The notes: generated by a model from the sequence alone, not told the origin. 64,000 nt of DNA from an uncultured Alphaproteobacteria bacterium (GCA_902524845.1 CABZEW010000003.1:1-64000); one strand, 5' to 3'. Numbered from the stretch's first letter, positions 34,560 through 43,730 are shown. Translations and numbers: made by a program.

Positions 34560-36065
34560 TCAATTTGCTTTACCTTGACTGAAAATATATTGATGGTTGA
34601 GCTTCTCAATTTTGTAGGTTGATTGTTGGCCGTCAGTCCACCTTATCTGAACATGTTGAATTTCTTCATTTTCACGAATTCCAAAATGAGCTACTGGCTC
34701 CATCTGGCATAAATATCCGGAGCCGGCATCTATAGTTTTAGCATGAGTTCTTAAATTTGTCTTAAGCAATACAGTAGCGCCTCTGGCAGGTGCATTAAAA
34801 GTGTTTCTAGGTTCTATCCTTAAATATTGAAAATCATCAATAATATTAGCTGAATAAAGGCTCAATGGTTCAGGGGCACTTTCACCATGAGCGATTAGAA
34901 GCTCCAAAATTCCGTCACCATTTAGATCTGCTACTGCTGCACCGGTACCCAAACCCGTCTTTTCTAAAGCATTTGTCAGTTCCAACTGTTCAAGCTTGTT
35001 GTTATCAAGGATCCTAAACAATTTGTTCGGTTGACCGATATTGTTCAAAAAGATCTCATCAAAACCATCATTATCAAAATCAGCGGATATAACTGTTCTT
35101 ATTTTTGAAGGTTCTCGAAAATTTAAAGGCGCTGTATCTACAAAAGTGTTCTTTTCATGAGTGTATATTCTATGGAACCCATTCCAATTCCCTACAATGA
35201 GGTCTAAGCTGCCGTTATAACTAATATCGGAAAGAGCAGTTCCTCTCCCATTTTGAAGAGTATCATCGATACCATATTCCAAAGCCTTGTCAGTGTATAT
35301 CCCATCCTCATTTGTTAATAAAAAATTTGGACCCCGCTCATTAGCAGCAAAAATATCAATTCTTTCTGAAAGTATTTGACCTGCTACCACAGCTCGGCCA
35401 CCCGTCGTAGAATTTATTCCAAGCGAAGGTGCAATGTCTTGGATAATATCGTTTTTCAGTTCGTAAAATCTTGTTGGGCCCCCATAATTGGAGACATAAA
35501 TACCATAGTTACCGTTTCCACGCCTATCAACGCAAGCCACCGACCTGCCTGCTGTAAGATTTAAGTTTGACTGATTTTTTTTAAGACTAAAAATATCATA
35601 AATAGTTTTGCCTGCGTCTATAAGGCGATCTGAGTATTTTTTCGTTCCGCTGTAAGTGTCAGTATTCAAGAAGTAAATTTCTTCAAATCCGTCCTGGTCT
35701 ACATCACAGGCTACAACTCCAATCGATGATCTTTTTTCATCTGCAAATAGTTCACTAGAATTAATATTTTTGTAGGAACCATTCTTATAGCTCAGGGCAA
35801 GATTTGGATACCGAAATCCTGTAACTATAAATTCCATTATTCCATCATTGTTAAAATCTGTTACAGCCACCCCGTAAGATAACCTCGGAACATTATTTTC
35901 TATTTTTTTTGTTATATTTTGAAAAAATTGCGCATTCACAGCAAGGTTATTTTCTGCTAAGCCTAGATAAAAGGTAAATATGGCTAGAAAAAATTTATAT
36001 CCTTTTAACAAGCTGATGTTTACTTCGATTTTTTTAAGAAGTTTTGTTAGAGCTATATTATTCAT
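34560..36065 (-). CDS. Exported CRTAC1-family protein with FG-GAP repeats and ASPIC/UnbV domain
   Basis: A 501-residue protein with an N-terminal hydrophobic signal (FFLAIFTFYLGLAENNLAV). Repeated FG-GAP/VCBS units contain calcium-type loops: DFNNDGIMEF, DVDQDGFEEI, DFDNDGFDEI and DLNGDGILEL, typical of a beta-propeller. The C-terminal ASPIC/UnbV domain has APARGATVLLKT and VQIRWTDGQQSTY. Proteins of this type are secreted or surface-bound; substrates are unknown. It is the first gene of a two-gene unit between repeats R6 and R7. Confidence 0.85.
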   Translation of the reverse strand: MNNIALTKLLKKIEVNISLLKGYKFFLAIFTFYLGLAENNLAVNAQFFQNITKKIENNVPRLSYGVAVTDFNNDGIMEFIVTGFRYPNLALSYKNGSYKNINSSELFADEKRSSIGVVACDVDQDGFEEIYFLNTDTYSGTKKYSDRLIDAGKTIYDIFSLKKNQSNLNLTAGRSVACVDRRGNGNYGIYVSNYGGPTRFYELKNDIIQDIAPSLGINSTTGGRAVVAGQILSERIDIFAANERGPNFLLTNEDGIYTDKALEYGIDDTLQNGRGTALSDISYNGSLDLIVGNWNGFHRIYTHEKNTFVDTAPLNFREPSKIRTVISADFDNDGFDEIFLNNIGQPNKLFRILDNNKLEQLELTNALEKTGLGTGAAVADLNGDGILELLIAHGESAPEPLSLYSANIIDDFQYLRIEPRNTFNAPARGATVLLKTNLRTHAKTIDAGSGYLCQMEPVAHFGIRENEEIQHVQIRWTDGQQSTYKIEKLNHQYIFSQGKAN

Positions 36066-36160
36066 AAATCATCATGCGCAAAATTTGTAACCTTGTTTCT
36101 ATGTTAGCAGCATCAAATCCGCTAAGTCAGTGACCGTGAAATAGGCCGAAAAGCGAAATT

Positions 36161-36274
36161 GACAACACTTTAATAATTTTCCTGCTAACGCATAAGAAGC
36201 ATAAAAACAATTTTCGAGAGTTATAACAATCCTTTTAACAACATCTATGGGTTCTACCCCTACAAATCTGGCCA
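36161..36274 (+). repeat. tRNA-Gln-derived repeat, shortened copy R7
   Basis: A 114-bp copy with internal deletions. It keeps TTGACAACACTTT, ATTTTCCTGCTAACGCATAAG and GAGAGTTATAAC. The tRNA part is reduced to TATGGGTT...CTGGCCA with about 20 nt missing. It lies upstream of the CRTAC1 gene in the gap 36066-36368, which holds nothing else recognisable. Confidence 0.78.
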
Positions 36275-36368
36275 TCTCCTAAAAGTAAATAACCTCGCTG
36301 TTTTTTATATGATTCAATTTACTAGTGGTATTAGGTGTTTTCGAAGGATACATGAGTTCAAATTTAAA

Positions 36369-37316
36369 TCAATGAAATTGGATTACAAGTCGCCCTCTAA
36401 CTCCACCACTTTCAAATCGCTTATGTGCTGCCGACACTTGAGATGGACTAAATGTATCGGCTAACCTCAATGAAATTTTTTTCGCATTGACAAGCTTTCT
36501 TAAATCATCCAATTTTTCGTACATGCAATCTTGAGTCCTAACCCAAGTTTGGGTGAAATTTATCTCACGTTCACCTGTCCCCTGATAACCTCGTACCGCG
36601 GTAAAGGAGCCCCCGTATTTGACAGCGGGTACTGCTTTTTCATTTAATAAAGCACCGTCTGCTAAGCCATCTACGCCTTCGGGAAACCGCTTCAACAGAT
36701 GCTTTAAAAATTCCTCTCCTCTCGGAAGCAATAGATCAGCACCAAGTGATTTAACTAAATTTTGATCTTTTTCTGACGTGTCTGCAATGACATATAAACC
36801 TAAGGTTTTTGCAATTTGTATCATATAGCCTCCATAGGCTCCTGGAGAGCCAGTAACTGCTAACTTGTCGCCAGGACTTAAATTCAAAAGTTCTAGAGAA
36901 AGCTTCGCCGTTAAGCCATTCATTGGCAACGTACATGCTTCTTCAAAACTAACCCCTTCAGGAATTGGCACCACTGCTCCTGATTTGAGAGCAATTTGCT
37001 CTCGGTATGCCCCATGTTGACCATTTGGTATCACCATAGCCATGACCGCGTCGCCTTCTTTGAGATGGGTTTTGACGTTTTCTCCAATCTCTACTATTTT
37101 CCCAGAAATATCCATTCCTGGAACATACGGAGGATCATAAGGTTTCTGTCTTTCTGCTATACCTCCATTACGAGCTAAAATATCTGTCGGATTTATAGCT
37201 GCGCAAAACACTTGCACTAGTATTTCATCTGCTTCAGCTTTTACCTCAGGCACCTCAATAAGCTCTAGCACTTCAGGTCCACCATGCTTCATTAAACCAA
37301 TTGCACGCATCTGCAC
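36369..37316 (-). CDS. NADP-dependent oxidoreductase (quinone oxidoreductase/MDR type)
   Basis: A 315-residue medium-chain reductase. It has the GroES-like N-terminal domain (AINPTDILARNGG, YVPGMDISGKIVEIGE) and a Rossmann domain with VTGSPGAYGGYMIQIAKTLG near residue 155. The catalytic-zinc Cys/His pattern of alcohol dehydrogenases is missing, so it is the zinc-free quinone-oxidoreductase branch. The substrate is unknown. It is divergent from the DUF924 gene. Confidence 0.87.
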   Translation of the reverse strand: MQMRAIGLMKHGGPEVLELIEVPEVKAEADEILVQVFCAAINPTDILARNGGIAERQKPYDPPYVPGMDISGKIVEIGENVKTHLKEGDAVMAMVIPNGQHGAYREQIALKSGAVVPIPEGVSFEEACTLPMNGLTAKLSLELLNLSPGDKLAVTGSPGAYGGYMIQIAKTLGLYVIADTSEKDQNLVKSLGADLLLPRGEEFLKHLLKRFPEGVDGLADGALLNEKAVPAVKYGGSFTAVRGYQGTGEREINFTQTWVRTQDCMYEKLDDLRKLVNAKKISLRLADTFSPSQVSAAHKRFESGGVRGRLVIQFH

Positions 37317-37378
37317 TCCTTTAATTAGAATAGAAAGTCACTTGATTTATGTTACACTATTTGGAAAAATTTAAAATA

Positions 37379-38128
37379 ATGTCACAAGAAGAACTTACCC
37401 CTGAGCAATTTAGTAGAAAGCCCGCAGTCCTGAAAGCTCTTAATAATCCTCGTTCACCATGTAGTGTTTTGAATTATATGTGTGGCTGCGACATTAATAA
37501 TCTCGAGGATAGAAATAGTCTGTATTACGACGAAACAGTTGAACCTTTATTAGGTATTTGGTTCAGAAGTGGAACTGCTTTGGATAATATCTGTAAACCC
37601 TTTTCATCAGTTGTTCGGGAATTGAAAGCTGATCCACAAACATTAGTGGAAGATGAATGGTTTACCATTGAGGGCCAGGTCGCTAGGGTAATCTTAGCAG
37701 ATCAACTATCACGCTCGTGTTTTCGAGGGACCGCTGAAGCTTTTTCTTTTGACTACATAGGACGTGAGCTCGTTCGAGACCTTGTAAATAAAAAGCAAGT
37801 GGATAAAACTTTAAAATTACCTCCGGCCCTTTTGTATTTACTTCCCTGGGCTTTGGCCCATTCAGAAGAAATTATTGATCTTATTCGTGCTTGCGAAATC
37901 ATTGATATGGCAATCGGTGCTTATCCTAATTTCAATCTATTTGAAGGAAGAAATAAAAAAGCAGTAGATCAACATAGGCAGGTTTTAGAAAAATTTGGGC
38001 GTTACCCACAAAGAAATTTAGAGTTTGGAAGGGCTAATACTCCTGAAGAAGAAATCTGGCTTAATGATAAAGAGAATCTACCAATTTGGGCAGGTGGCAA
38101 TCTTTCTTTTGACCAAAAAATTAAATAA
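37379..38128 (+). CDS. DUF924 family protein
   Basis: A 249-residue protein matching DUF924, a helical TPR-like family of unknown function. Conserved parts are ARVILADQLSRSCFRGTAEAF and the C-terminal FGRYPQRNLEFGRANTPEEE. The family usually has about 180-200 residues; the extra N-terminal 50 residues here are polar. I preferred the ATG at 37379 because an upstream ATG at 37349 leaves only 32 bp for two divergent promoters. Confidence 0.8.
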   Translation: MSQEELTPEQFSRKPAVLKALNNPRSPCSVLNYMCGCDINNLEDRNSLYYDETVEPLLGIWFRSGTALDNICKPFSSVVRELKADPQTLVEDEWFTIEGQVARVILADQLSRSCFRGTAEAFSFDYIGRELVRDLVNKKQVDKTLKLPPALLYLLPWALAHSEEIIDLIRACEIIDMAIGAYPNFNLFEGRNKKAVDQHRQVLEKFGRYPQRNLEFGRANTPEEEIWLNDKENLPIWAGGNLSFDQKIK

Positions 38129-38439
38129 GAAATGCTGTGTTTGAACACTCATTAGTTGCATATCCAAAACTAACAATCGGCATACTTCACTATGTTTCCA
38201 TGCGTTGAGGGAAAGACCAAATTTGTTAACTTATTGCATTATGCGTCTAAGGCTATATTTTGATAACCGATAAATGGTGACTCTTTGTGTAATCAGTGCA
38301 TAAAAGATATGCTACAAGCGATTCCGTAAGAGTTGGCGACCCTACTATGGTAATATAACCAAGAATAGATTGGTTCAAATTTAAGAGTTTGCGCATATAT
38401 CAAATGGGTGTTTAAAATACCTATATTTCAAACTCTCTT
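38129..38439. other. Non-coding stretch before R8
   Basis: About 310 bases without a credible ORF or RNA gene. A TTTTGATAACCGATAA segment near 38260 faintly recalls the TGATAAC units of the repeats but no more of the repeat aligns. It may be decayed cassette DNA. Confidence 0.4.
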
Positions 38440-38586
38440 GACAACAGTTTTCTGATTTTGCTGATTACTTAAAATCATCTAAATATGTGTTTTAAATGGT
38501 TAATGAAAGAACCGATAACTCATGATAAACACATCCGCGGGTTTTGATCCCGTTAAGCTCAGGTTCGAGTCCTATCAGCCCAGCCA
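38440..38586 (+). repeat. tRNA-Gln-derived repeat, copy R8
   Basis: The left block is shortened (38440-38537) but keeps TTGACAACAGTTTT, CTGATTTTGCTGATTA and GATAACTCATGATAA. The tRNA part 38538-38586 has eight mismatches in 49. The anticodon stem-loop region (CGGGTTTTGATCCCGT) is intact, whereas the T-arm changes (TCAGG against CCTAT) no longer pair. It separates the DUF924 cassette from otsBA. Confidence 0.9.
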
Positions 38587-38717
38587 CTTAAAACCGACAT
38601 TTCGATACTTGTTTATAAATAAAAATTATTCATGAAGGTTTACGCTACGTAATATTTGCATGATATCATTTTACTGAATAGCATTTTGTTTCTTTATATT
38701 CCTTTAATTCATCTACT

Positions 38718-39473
38718 TTGAAAGTGCTACGGCAGTTTAAAATAAATTTACTTCAAAAAGAAATTCATCGATTAGCTCTTTTCCTAGACGTTGATGGAAC
38801 TCTATATGAGATCGAGAAAAGTCCTCATTTGGTTAGACCTTGTTTTAAATTACAAAAAAAACTTCATATCATCCGCAATAAACTTGGAGGCGCCCTTGGG
38901 CTTATAAGTGGCAGGACATTAAATGATCTAGATAGAATTTTCGATAATACTCAAATTCCTGTTGCTGGTAATCATGGAGCACAATTGAGAGACGCACTCC
39001 GAAGCAAAGACTATCCAGCCAATGCTAAAAAAATAGAGGAAATTTTCTATAAAATTACAAAATTAATTGGTAGACAAAATAATCTCAAGGTTGAAAATAA
39101 AGGTTCAAATTTAACTGTTCATTTTCGAAATTCTACGATCCACAGAAAAGAATTTAAGAAAACTATAATGAAGCTCGTGAAACATGAACCAGAATTAATT
39201 TTCCTTGAAGGCAAGGAAGTTTTGGAAATTAGACCTCTGCACCATGACAAAGGAACAGCGATTGCGTTTTTCATGAGAACAAAACCTTTTTTAAATCGGA
39301 TACCAGTTTTTATTGGTGATGATGTGAGTGATGAAGATGGCTTTGAAACTATTAACAAACAGGGTGGCTTGTCAGTGCGCGTTGGAAAATATAAAAAAAG
39401 TAAAGCCAATTACTTTTTACCTGACGTTAAATCTGTTCATATAATACTCAACCAGCTTTTGAAGCTAAGGTAA
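38718..39473 (+). CDS. otsB: Trehalose-6-phosphate phosphatase
   Basis: A 251-residue HAD-family enzyme that dephosphorylates trehalose-6-phosphate. HAD motif I is LFLDVDGTLYEI (Asp24 nucleophile, Asp26), GLISGRTLNDL follows, and GDDVSDEDGF is motif IV. The start is TTG at 38718. It lies 13 bp upstream of otsA and its own cassette contains only these two genes. Together they make trehalose, a compatible solute. Confidence 0.92.
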   Translation: MKVLRQFKINLLQKEIHRLALFLDVDGTLYEIEKSPHLVRPCFKLQKKLHIIRNKLGGALGLISGRTLNDLDRIFDNTQIPVAGNHGAQLRDALRSKDYPANAKKIEEIFYKITKLIGRQNNLKVENKGSNLTVHFRNSTIHRKEFKKTIMKLVKHEPELIFLEGKEVLEIRPLHHDKGTAIAFFMRTKPFLNRIPVFIGDDVSDEDGFETINKQGGLSVRVGKYKKSKANYFLPDVKSVHIILNQLLKLR

Positions 39474-39486
39474 AAGTTGGAGAATT

Positions 39487-40887
39487 ATGAGAAAAGTAGT
39501 AGTAATTTCTAACAGAGTTATGCTTCCAACAAAAAAAAAGCCTGAGGCAGCTGGAGGTCTTGCTGTTGCATTACTTGACACTCTTCAGGAAACAAGCGGC
39601 ATATGGTTTGGTTGGAGCGGAGATATAACTTCAAACAAAGATATAAAACCAGTTGTAAAAAAGGATAAAGGAATAACTTTTGCCACAGTTGATCTAGTTA
39701 AAAAAGACTACGAAAACTATTACAACGGGTACTGTAACGAGGTACTTTGGCCTATCTTTCACTATCGTTTAGACTTGGTAAATTACACCAAAATAAAATT
39801 TGAGAGTTATACTAGGGTTAACAATTCTTTTGCCTTAACGATCAAGAGTCTTCTTGGCAATGAAGATTTGATCTGGGTCCACGATTATCATTTTTTATTA
39901 ATCGCAAGAGAGTTACGAAAGCTTAAGTGTACGCATAAAATTGGCTTCTTCTTACATATACCATGGCCATCAAAGGAAATTTTAACTGCATTACCTGATC
40001 ATCGAGAACTGGTTGATGCACTCTTAGACTATGACTTAATAGGCTTTCAAACTAAAAACCATGTACTTACTTTTTTAGATTATATAATCAGTGAGCTTAA
40101 AGGGTCAGTCGAACCTGATGGATCAGTTTTTGCCCTAGGCAAAAAATCTAAGGTAAAGCATTTTCCAATATCTATAGACACAAACAAAATTATAAATATT
40201 GCTGAAGAAACTGATAGCTCTCCTCAAGTAGAAAGATTGGTAAAAAGTATTAAAACAAATAAGCTAATTGTTGGCGTTGACAGACTAGACTATACAAAGG
40301 GACTTGAAAATAGATTTGTGGCATATAATCATCTTCTTACCAATCATAGTGAACACATAAGATCGACAACTTTCCTTCAAGTGGCCCCGACTTCAAGAGG
40401 ATCTGTTTTTCAGTATAAAGAAATAAGAAAAAAACTCGAACTTACTGCTGGGAAGATAAATAGCGCGTATGGAGACTTTGATTGGACACCGATAAGGTAT
40501 CTCAATAAAGGCTATCAACAAAAAACTTTAATGGGATTTTTTAGGCATAGCAGGGTTGGACTTGTAACACCGCTGAGGGATGGAATGAATTTGGTCGCTA
40601 AGGAATACATAGCGTCCCAACGGCAAAGTGATCCCGGAGTACTTATTTTATCCAGATTTGCAGGTGCTGCGGAAGAATTGACTGACGCACTAATTGTAAA
40701 TCCTCATGATCCAGAAGGAGTAGCAGATGCATTGAATCATGCCCTAAAAATGCCAAGAAAGGAACGCATTAGGAGATGGCTTAATGCTGTTGATCAATTA
40801 CATTCTTTTAATATTACCGTTTGGAGGACTCACTACATCGAAGCATTAGAAACAGCAATTACTTCATCGCCCAATAGGCATAAATGA
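39487..40887 (+). CDS. otsA: Alpha,alpha-trehalose-phosphate synthase
   Basis: A 466-residue GT20 glycosyltransferase joining glucose from a nucleotide sugar to glucose-6-phosphate. Recognisable are [12 protein letters not shown] and WFGWSGDI at the N-terminus, [27 protein letters not shown] near residue 157, [13 protein letters not shown] near 260 and [17 protein letters not shown] near 365. The motifs are complete and the length is normal. It ends 33 bp before repeat R9. Confidence 0.94.
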   Translation: MRKVVVISNRVMLPTKKKPEAAGGLAVALLDTLQETSGIWFGWSGDITSNKDIKPVVKKDKGITFATVDLVKKDYENYYNGYCNEVLWPIFHYRLDLVNYTKIKFESYTRVNNSFALTIKSLLGNEDLIWVHDYHFLLIARELRKLKCTHKIGFFLHIPWPSKEILTALPDHRELVDALLDYDLIGFQTKNHVLTFLDYIISELKGSVEPDGSVFALGKKSKVKHFPISIDTNKIINIAEETDSSPQVERLVKSIKTNKLIVGVDRLDYTKGLENRFVAYNHLLTNHSEHIRSTTFLQVAPTSRGSVFQYKEIRKKLELTAGKINSAYGDFDWTPIRYLNKGYQQKTLMGFFRHSRVGLVTPLRDGMNLVAKEYIASQRQSDPGVLILSRFAGAAEELTDALIVNPHDPEGVADALNHALKMPRKERIRRWLNAVDQLHSFNITVWRTHYIEALETAITSSPNRHK

Positions 40888-40919
40888 ATACACCTCGCTT
40901 CGTTTAAGTTAATGCATTG

Positions 40920-41084
40920 GACAACACATCTGATTACAGTGTTTGTGATTGTCACGATAACTTACAAGAGGCATGAAGAATTAGAAATATTTTAAGAGTT
41001 ATAAGAAATCTAATAACCCCTGATATCAATATCTAAAGGTTTTGATCCCGTGTACCATATATTCGAAACCAAATACCTCAGCGA
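40920..41084 (+). repeat. tRNA-Gln-derived repeat, outermost copy R9
   Basis: A 165-bp full-length but decayed copy. The left block reads GGACAACACATCTGATTACAG, GTGATTGTCACGATAAC and ATATTTTAAGAGTTATAAG. The tRNA part 41036-41084 has eleven mismatches in 49, yet GGTTTTGATCCCGTGTACC is unchanged. No further copy is seen downstream, so it marks the distal edge of the island. Confidence 0.88.
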
Positions 41085-41182
41085 TTTATAAAAAAAAATA
41101 TTAGCCCGATATTTTTTATGAGTAATTGAAATAATACTTTATAGATAGTTTATGTTCGCAGTTTATTCACATAAAAAGGACT

Positions 41183-42034
41183 ATGATGCTTGTTGATGTT
41201 GGTTCGGCGCGCCTTTTTTTTGAAGTCGTAGGAGAAAGCCTCGATACTGCCACTTTAAAAATGGAAAAACGTCCAACATTGATCTTGTTGCATGGTGGGC
41301 CTGGCTATGACCATACAACATTGCGCCCGTATTTCGACCGTTATAGCAATACGCATCAGTTAATCTATTTAGACCATCGAGGTTGTGGGCGCTCGACAGG
41401 TGCGCGAGAAACTTGGCATCTGGATCAATGGGCTGATGACCTTGCCGTATTTTGCAGAACGCTGGGCATTGACTCTCCTAGGGTATTCGGACAGTCTTTT
41501 GGGGGAATGGTAGCAATGCATTTTGCAGCACGTTATCCCGCAAGAATATCTAAACTGATCTTATCCTCGACAGCAGCACAATTTCGTCTGGACGAGACCG
41601 TAAAAATAATGCGCAAACTAGGGGGTGACCGTGCTGCAGACGTATCACATCGGCTCTTTTCAAAACCGTCCCAAGACGCTTATGATACTTACGGTGACGT
41701 ATGCTTGCCACTTTACAGCAACCCAAACGCGCCAGAAGCAGCCAGTTTCCGTGAACGCGCTATCGAGCGTCCAGAAGTCGCCCTTCATTTTTTTTCTGAC
41801 GAAATGGCTAGTATGGATATGCGTGCCGAGATTGCTAATATCACTTGTCCTACGTTAGTGATTGGAGGAACACTGGATCCCGTCACACCAACTGTATGTT
41901 CTGAAGTCATTACTGACTCCATCGGTAAAAATGCTTGCCTCCATATGTTTGAAGGATGTGGACATGGACCGCATCGAGACGATCCAGATGGCGCTGAAAA
42001 AGTTATGCGCCGCTTTCTTGCTACCAAGACCTAA
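41183..42034 (+). CDS. Proline-iminopeptidase-type alpha/beta hydrolase
   Basis: A 283-residue hydrolase of the S33 family. It has LLHGGPGYDH (HGGPG is the S33 oxyanion motif) near residue 35, nucleophile elbow GQSFGGMVAMHF near 113, an Asp in GGTLDPVTP and the catalytic His in EGCGHGPHRDDP. By eye its base composition is clearly more GC-rich than the neighbours, with many GCG/CGC codons, a sign of transfer. It lies just outside repeat R9. Aminopeptidase or esterase/amidase substrates are possible. Confidence 0.85.
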   Translation: MMLVDVGSARLFFEVVGESLDTATLKMEKRPTLILLHGGPGYDHTTLRPYFDRYSNTHQLIYLDHRGCGRSTGARETWHLDQWADDLAVFCRTLGIDSPRVFGQSFGGMVAMHFAARYPARISKLILSSTAAQFRLDETVKIMRKLGGDRAADVSHRLFSKPSQDAYDTYGDVCLPLYSNPNAPEAASFRERAIERPEVALHFFSDEMASMDMRAEIANITCPTLVIGGTLDPVTPTVCSEVITDSIGKNACLHMFEGCGHGPHRDDPDGAEKVMRRFLATKT

Positions 42035-42171
42035 ATACATCCTTTAAGTGCTTATATCAGAACCCTTAAGAAAAACCTGGTTTTACTTATGAATGATTGG
42101 ACCCATAACTTATCAATACTCGGTTGGTGTTGCAAAAATTGTATATCTTTATTTTGATTATTCTATAGATT

Positions 42172-43584
42172 ATGCGAATGCTTAAATTAAAAAACGTTCC
42201 GGAAGAATTACAATCCGCAATAAGTGAAAAGGGATATGATAAATTAACCACAGTCCAAAATTTGGTCCTCGATCCAAGTAATATTGGTAAAGATCTTCTG
42301 GTGAGCTCTCAGACTGGCTCTGGCAAAACACTTGCTTATGGTTTGTCAATATCATGTGATGGGCTTAAAGAAATTATAGATGAGGGTAACAAACTAAAAA
42401 CTCTTATCGTTACTCCTACACGCGAACTGGCTTTACAGGTTTTTAGCGAATTGGTGTGGCTGTTTTCCAAGACTTCTATGTTAATCTCTACAGCGATAGG
42501 TGGAATGGATATAAAAAAGGAGAGAAAGAATATTGTAAAAGGAGTCGATCTTTTAGTAGGGACACCTGGTAGAATAAATGATCACATGCGTAGAAAAACT
42601 TTTGACCTTACCCACCTTAAATCACTCGTACTTGACGAAGCTGATGAAATGCTAGACCTAGGCTTTAAACAAGATTTAGACATTATAGTAAATCAAAGTC
42701 CGAAAGATAAACGGATTCTTATGTTTTCGGCAACGATCCCCAAAAAAATATTGGTATTAGCATCAAAGTATCAAAGAAACGCAGTGAGGGTCGAAGCTAC
42801 AAGTCTAGGCAAAGCCCATACTGATATATCTTATGAAACATACCTGATTAAAAAGTATGATGTCGAGAATGCTATATTTAATTTTCTGCGCTTTCATGAT
42901 GATAAAACGATAATAATTTTTTGTTCTACCAGAAGCTCTGTGACGCATATTTCCTCTCGAATATTAAATAGAGGTTTGTCAGTGGTATCTTTATCTGGAG
43001 CTCTGAATCAATCAGAACGCTTTAAAGCGTTGCAGTCCATCAAGAATGGACGGTGCAAGATATGTGTTGCAACGGACGTAGCAGCAAGAGGAATTGATTT
43101 AGTTAATCTGGATATTGTGATACATGCTGAGCTTCCTCAAAATTCAGAAATTTTAATACACAGAAGTGGAAGAACAGGGAGAGCTGGTAACAAGGGGCGG
43201 AGTATTCTTTTTTGTTCACCCGGCGAGAGGAGAAGGTACGAAAGGTTGATCCATTCTGCCAAAGTAAGGCCAGTTATTAACAAGTTTCTTTCTCAAGAAG
43301 AAATAGAGCGCAAAGATAATGAGAAGATCATTGACTACCTTTCGAAAAGTCAAAAAAAGAATCCTAGCGAATTAAAGTTAGCTAATGAACTATTAACTCA
43401 GTTTTCTTCTGAAGATATTGCTGTAGCACTAATAGAGAATTTTAAAGGAAAGTTACCTCCCATTGAGGAAGTGGAAAGTTTTACTGAAGAAAAAGTTAAC
43501 CTAATGAAAAGTGATCGAAAGAAGAAAAAAAGAGGAGAAAAACGAAACCGTGGCTCCTTCTCAAAAAAAAAGCAGAGATCCTGA
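42172..43584 (+). CDS. DEAD-box RNA helicase
   Basis: A 470-residue ATP-dependent RNA helicase. Motif I is SSQTGSGKT, Ia PTRELA, II DEADEM, III SAT, then TDVAARGID (V) and HRSGRTGRAG (VI). The C-terminus is highly basic (SDRKKKKRGEKRNRGSFSKKK), which usually provides RNA binding. The divergent start around the Q-motif (GYDKLTTVQNLVLD) fits DeaD/RhlE-type members of alphaproteobacteria. Roles in ribosome assembly or cold response are known for the family. Confidence 0.92.
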   Translation: MRMLKLKNVPEELQSAISEKGYDKLTTVQNLVLDPSNIGKDLLVSSQTGSGKTLAYGLSISCDGLKEIIDEGNKLKTLIVTPTRELALQVFSELVWLFSKTSMLISTAIGGMDIKKERKNIVKGVDLLVGTPGRINDHMRRKTFDLTHLKSLVLDEADEMLDLGFKQDLDIIVNQSPKDKRILMFSATIPKKILVLASKYQRNAVRVEATSLGKAHTDISYETYLIKKYDVENAIFNFLRFHDDKTIIIFCSTRSSVTHISSRILNRGLSVVSLSGALNQSERFKALQSIKNGRCKICVATDVAARGIDLVNLDIVIHAELPQNSEILIHRSGRTGRAGNKGRSILFCSPGERRRYERLIHSAKVRPVINKFLSQEEIERKDNEKIIDYLSKSQKKNPSELKLANELLTQFSSEDIAVALIENFKGKLPPIEEVESFTEEKVNLMKSDRKKKKRGEKRNRGSFSKKKQRS

Positions 43585-43730
43585 CGATGCTTCTGCCAAA
43601 TTTTTTGACATTCTGTAATCTTCACAAGATGCACAAAACAATAAAAAAGTGATAAAGGCTTTTAACACACAAAACTATTTTAGATACTCAATGAAATGCG
43701 CCGTGGATTTTACTCATAAAACTCAGAAGT

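Larger units (their letters stand above)
10811..41084 (+). mobile_element. tRNA-Gln-anchored accretion island of cargo cassettes
   Basis: This region starts at the intact tRNA-Gln and contains nine co-oriented repeats (ends near 12968, 23434, 29145, 30867, 32113, 33790, 36274, 38586 and 41084). Each full copy joins a conserved block to a 3' fragment of that tRNA. None was found before the tRNA or after 41084. The intervals hold 1-10 metabolic or regulatory genes and no recombinase. I infer serial site-specific integration at the anticodon stem, each event rebuilding the tRNA and leaving an attR-like copy. Boundaries rest on the repeats; mobility itself is inferred. Confidence 0.7.

Noticed and set aside
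38129-38439. A tenth, very decayed repeat copy
   Set aside because: Only a TTTTGATAACCGATAA stretch is reminiscent; the remaining positions and the tRNA part do not align.
12801-41084. A SINE-like retroposed tRNA repeat or REP-type dispersal
   Set aside because: All copies share one orientation, sit only downstream of the parent tRNA and contain only its 3' half preceded by a constant block. Retroposition would give random orientation and genome-wide spread. Attachment-site accretion fits better.
12801-41084. Integron attC sites or a CRISPR array
   Set aside because: The units lack the paired inverted core sites of attC and no integron integrase is present. Spacing runs from about 1.7 to 10.5 kb with genes between, not short uniform spacers.
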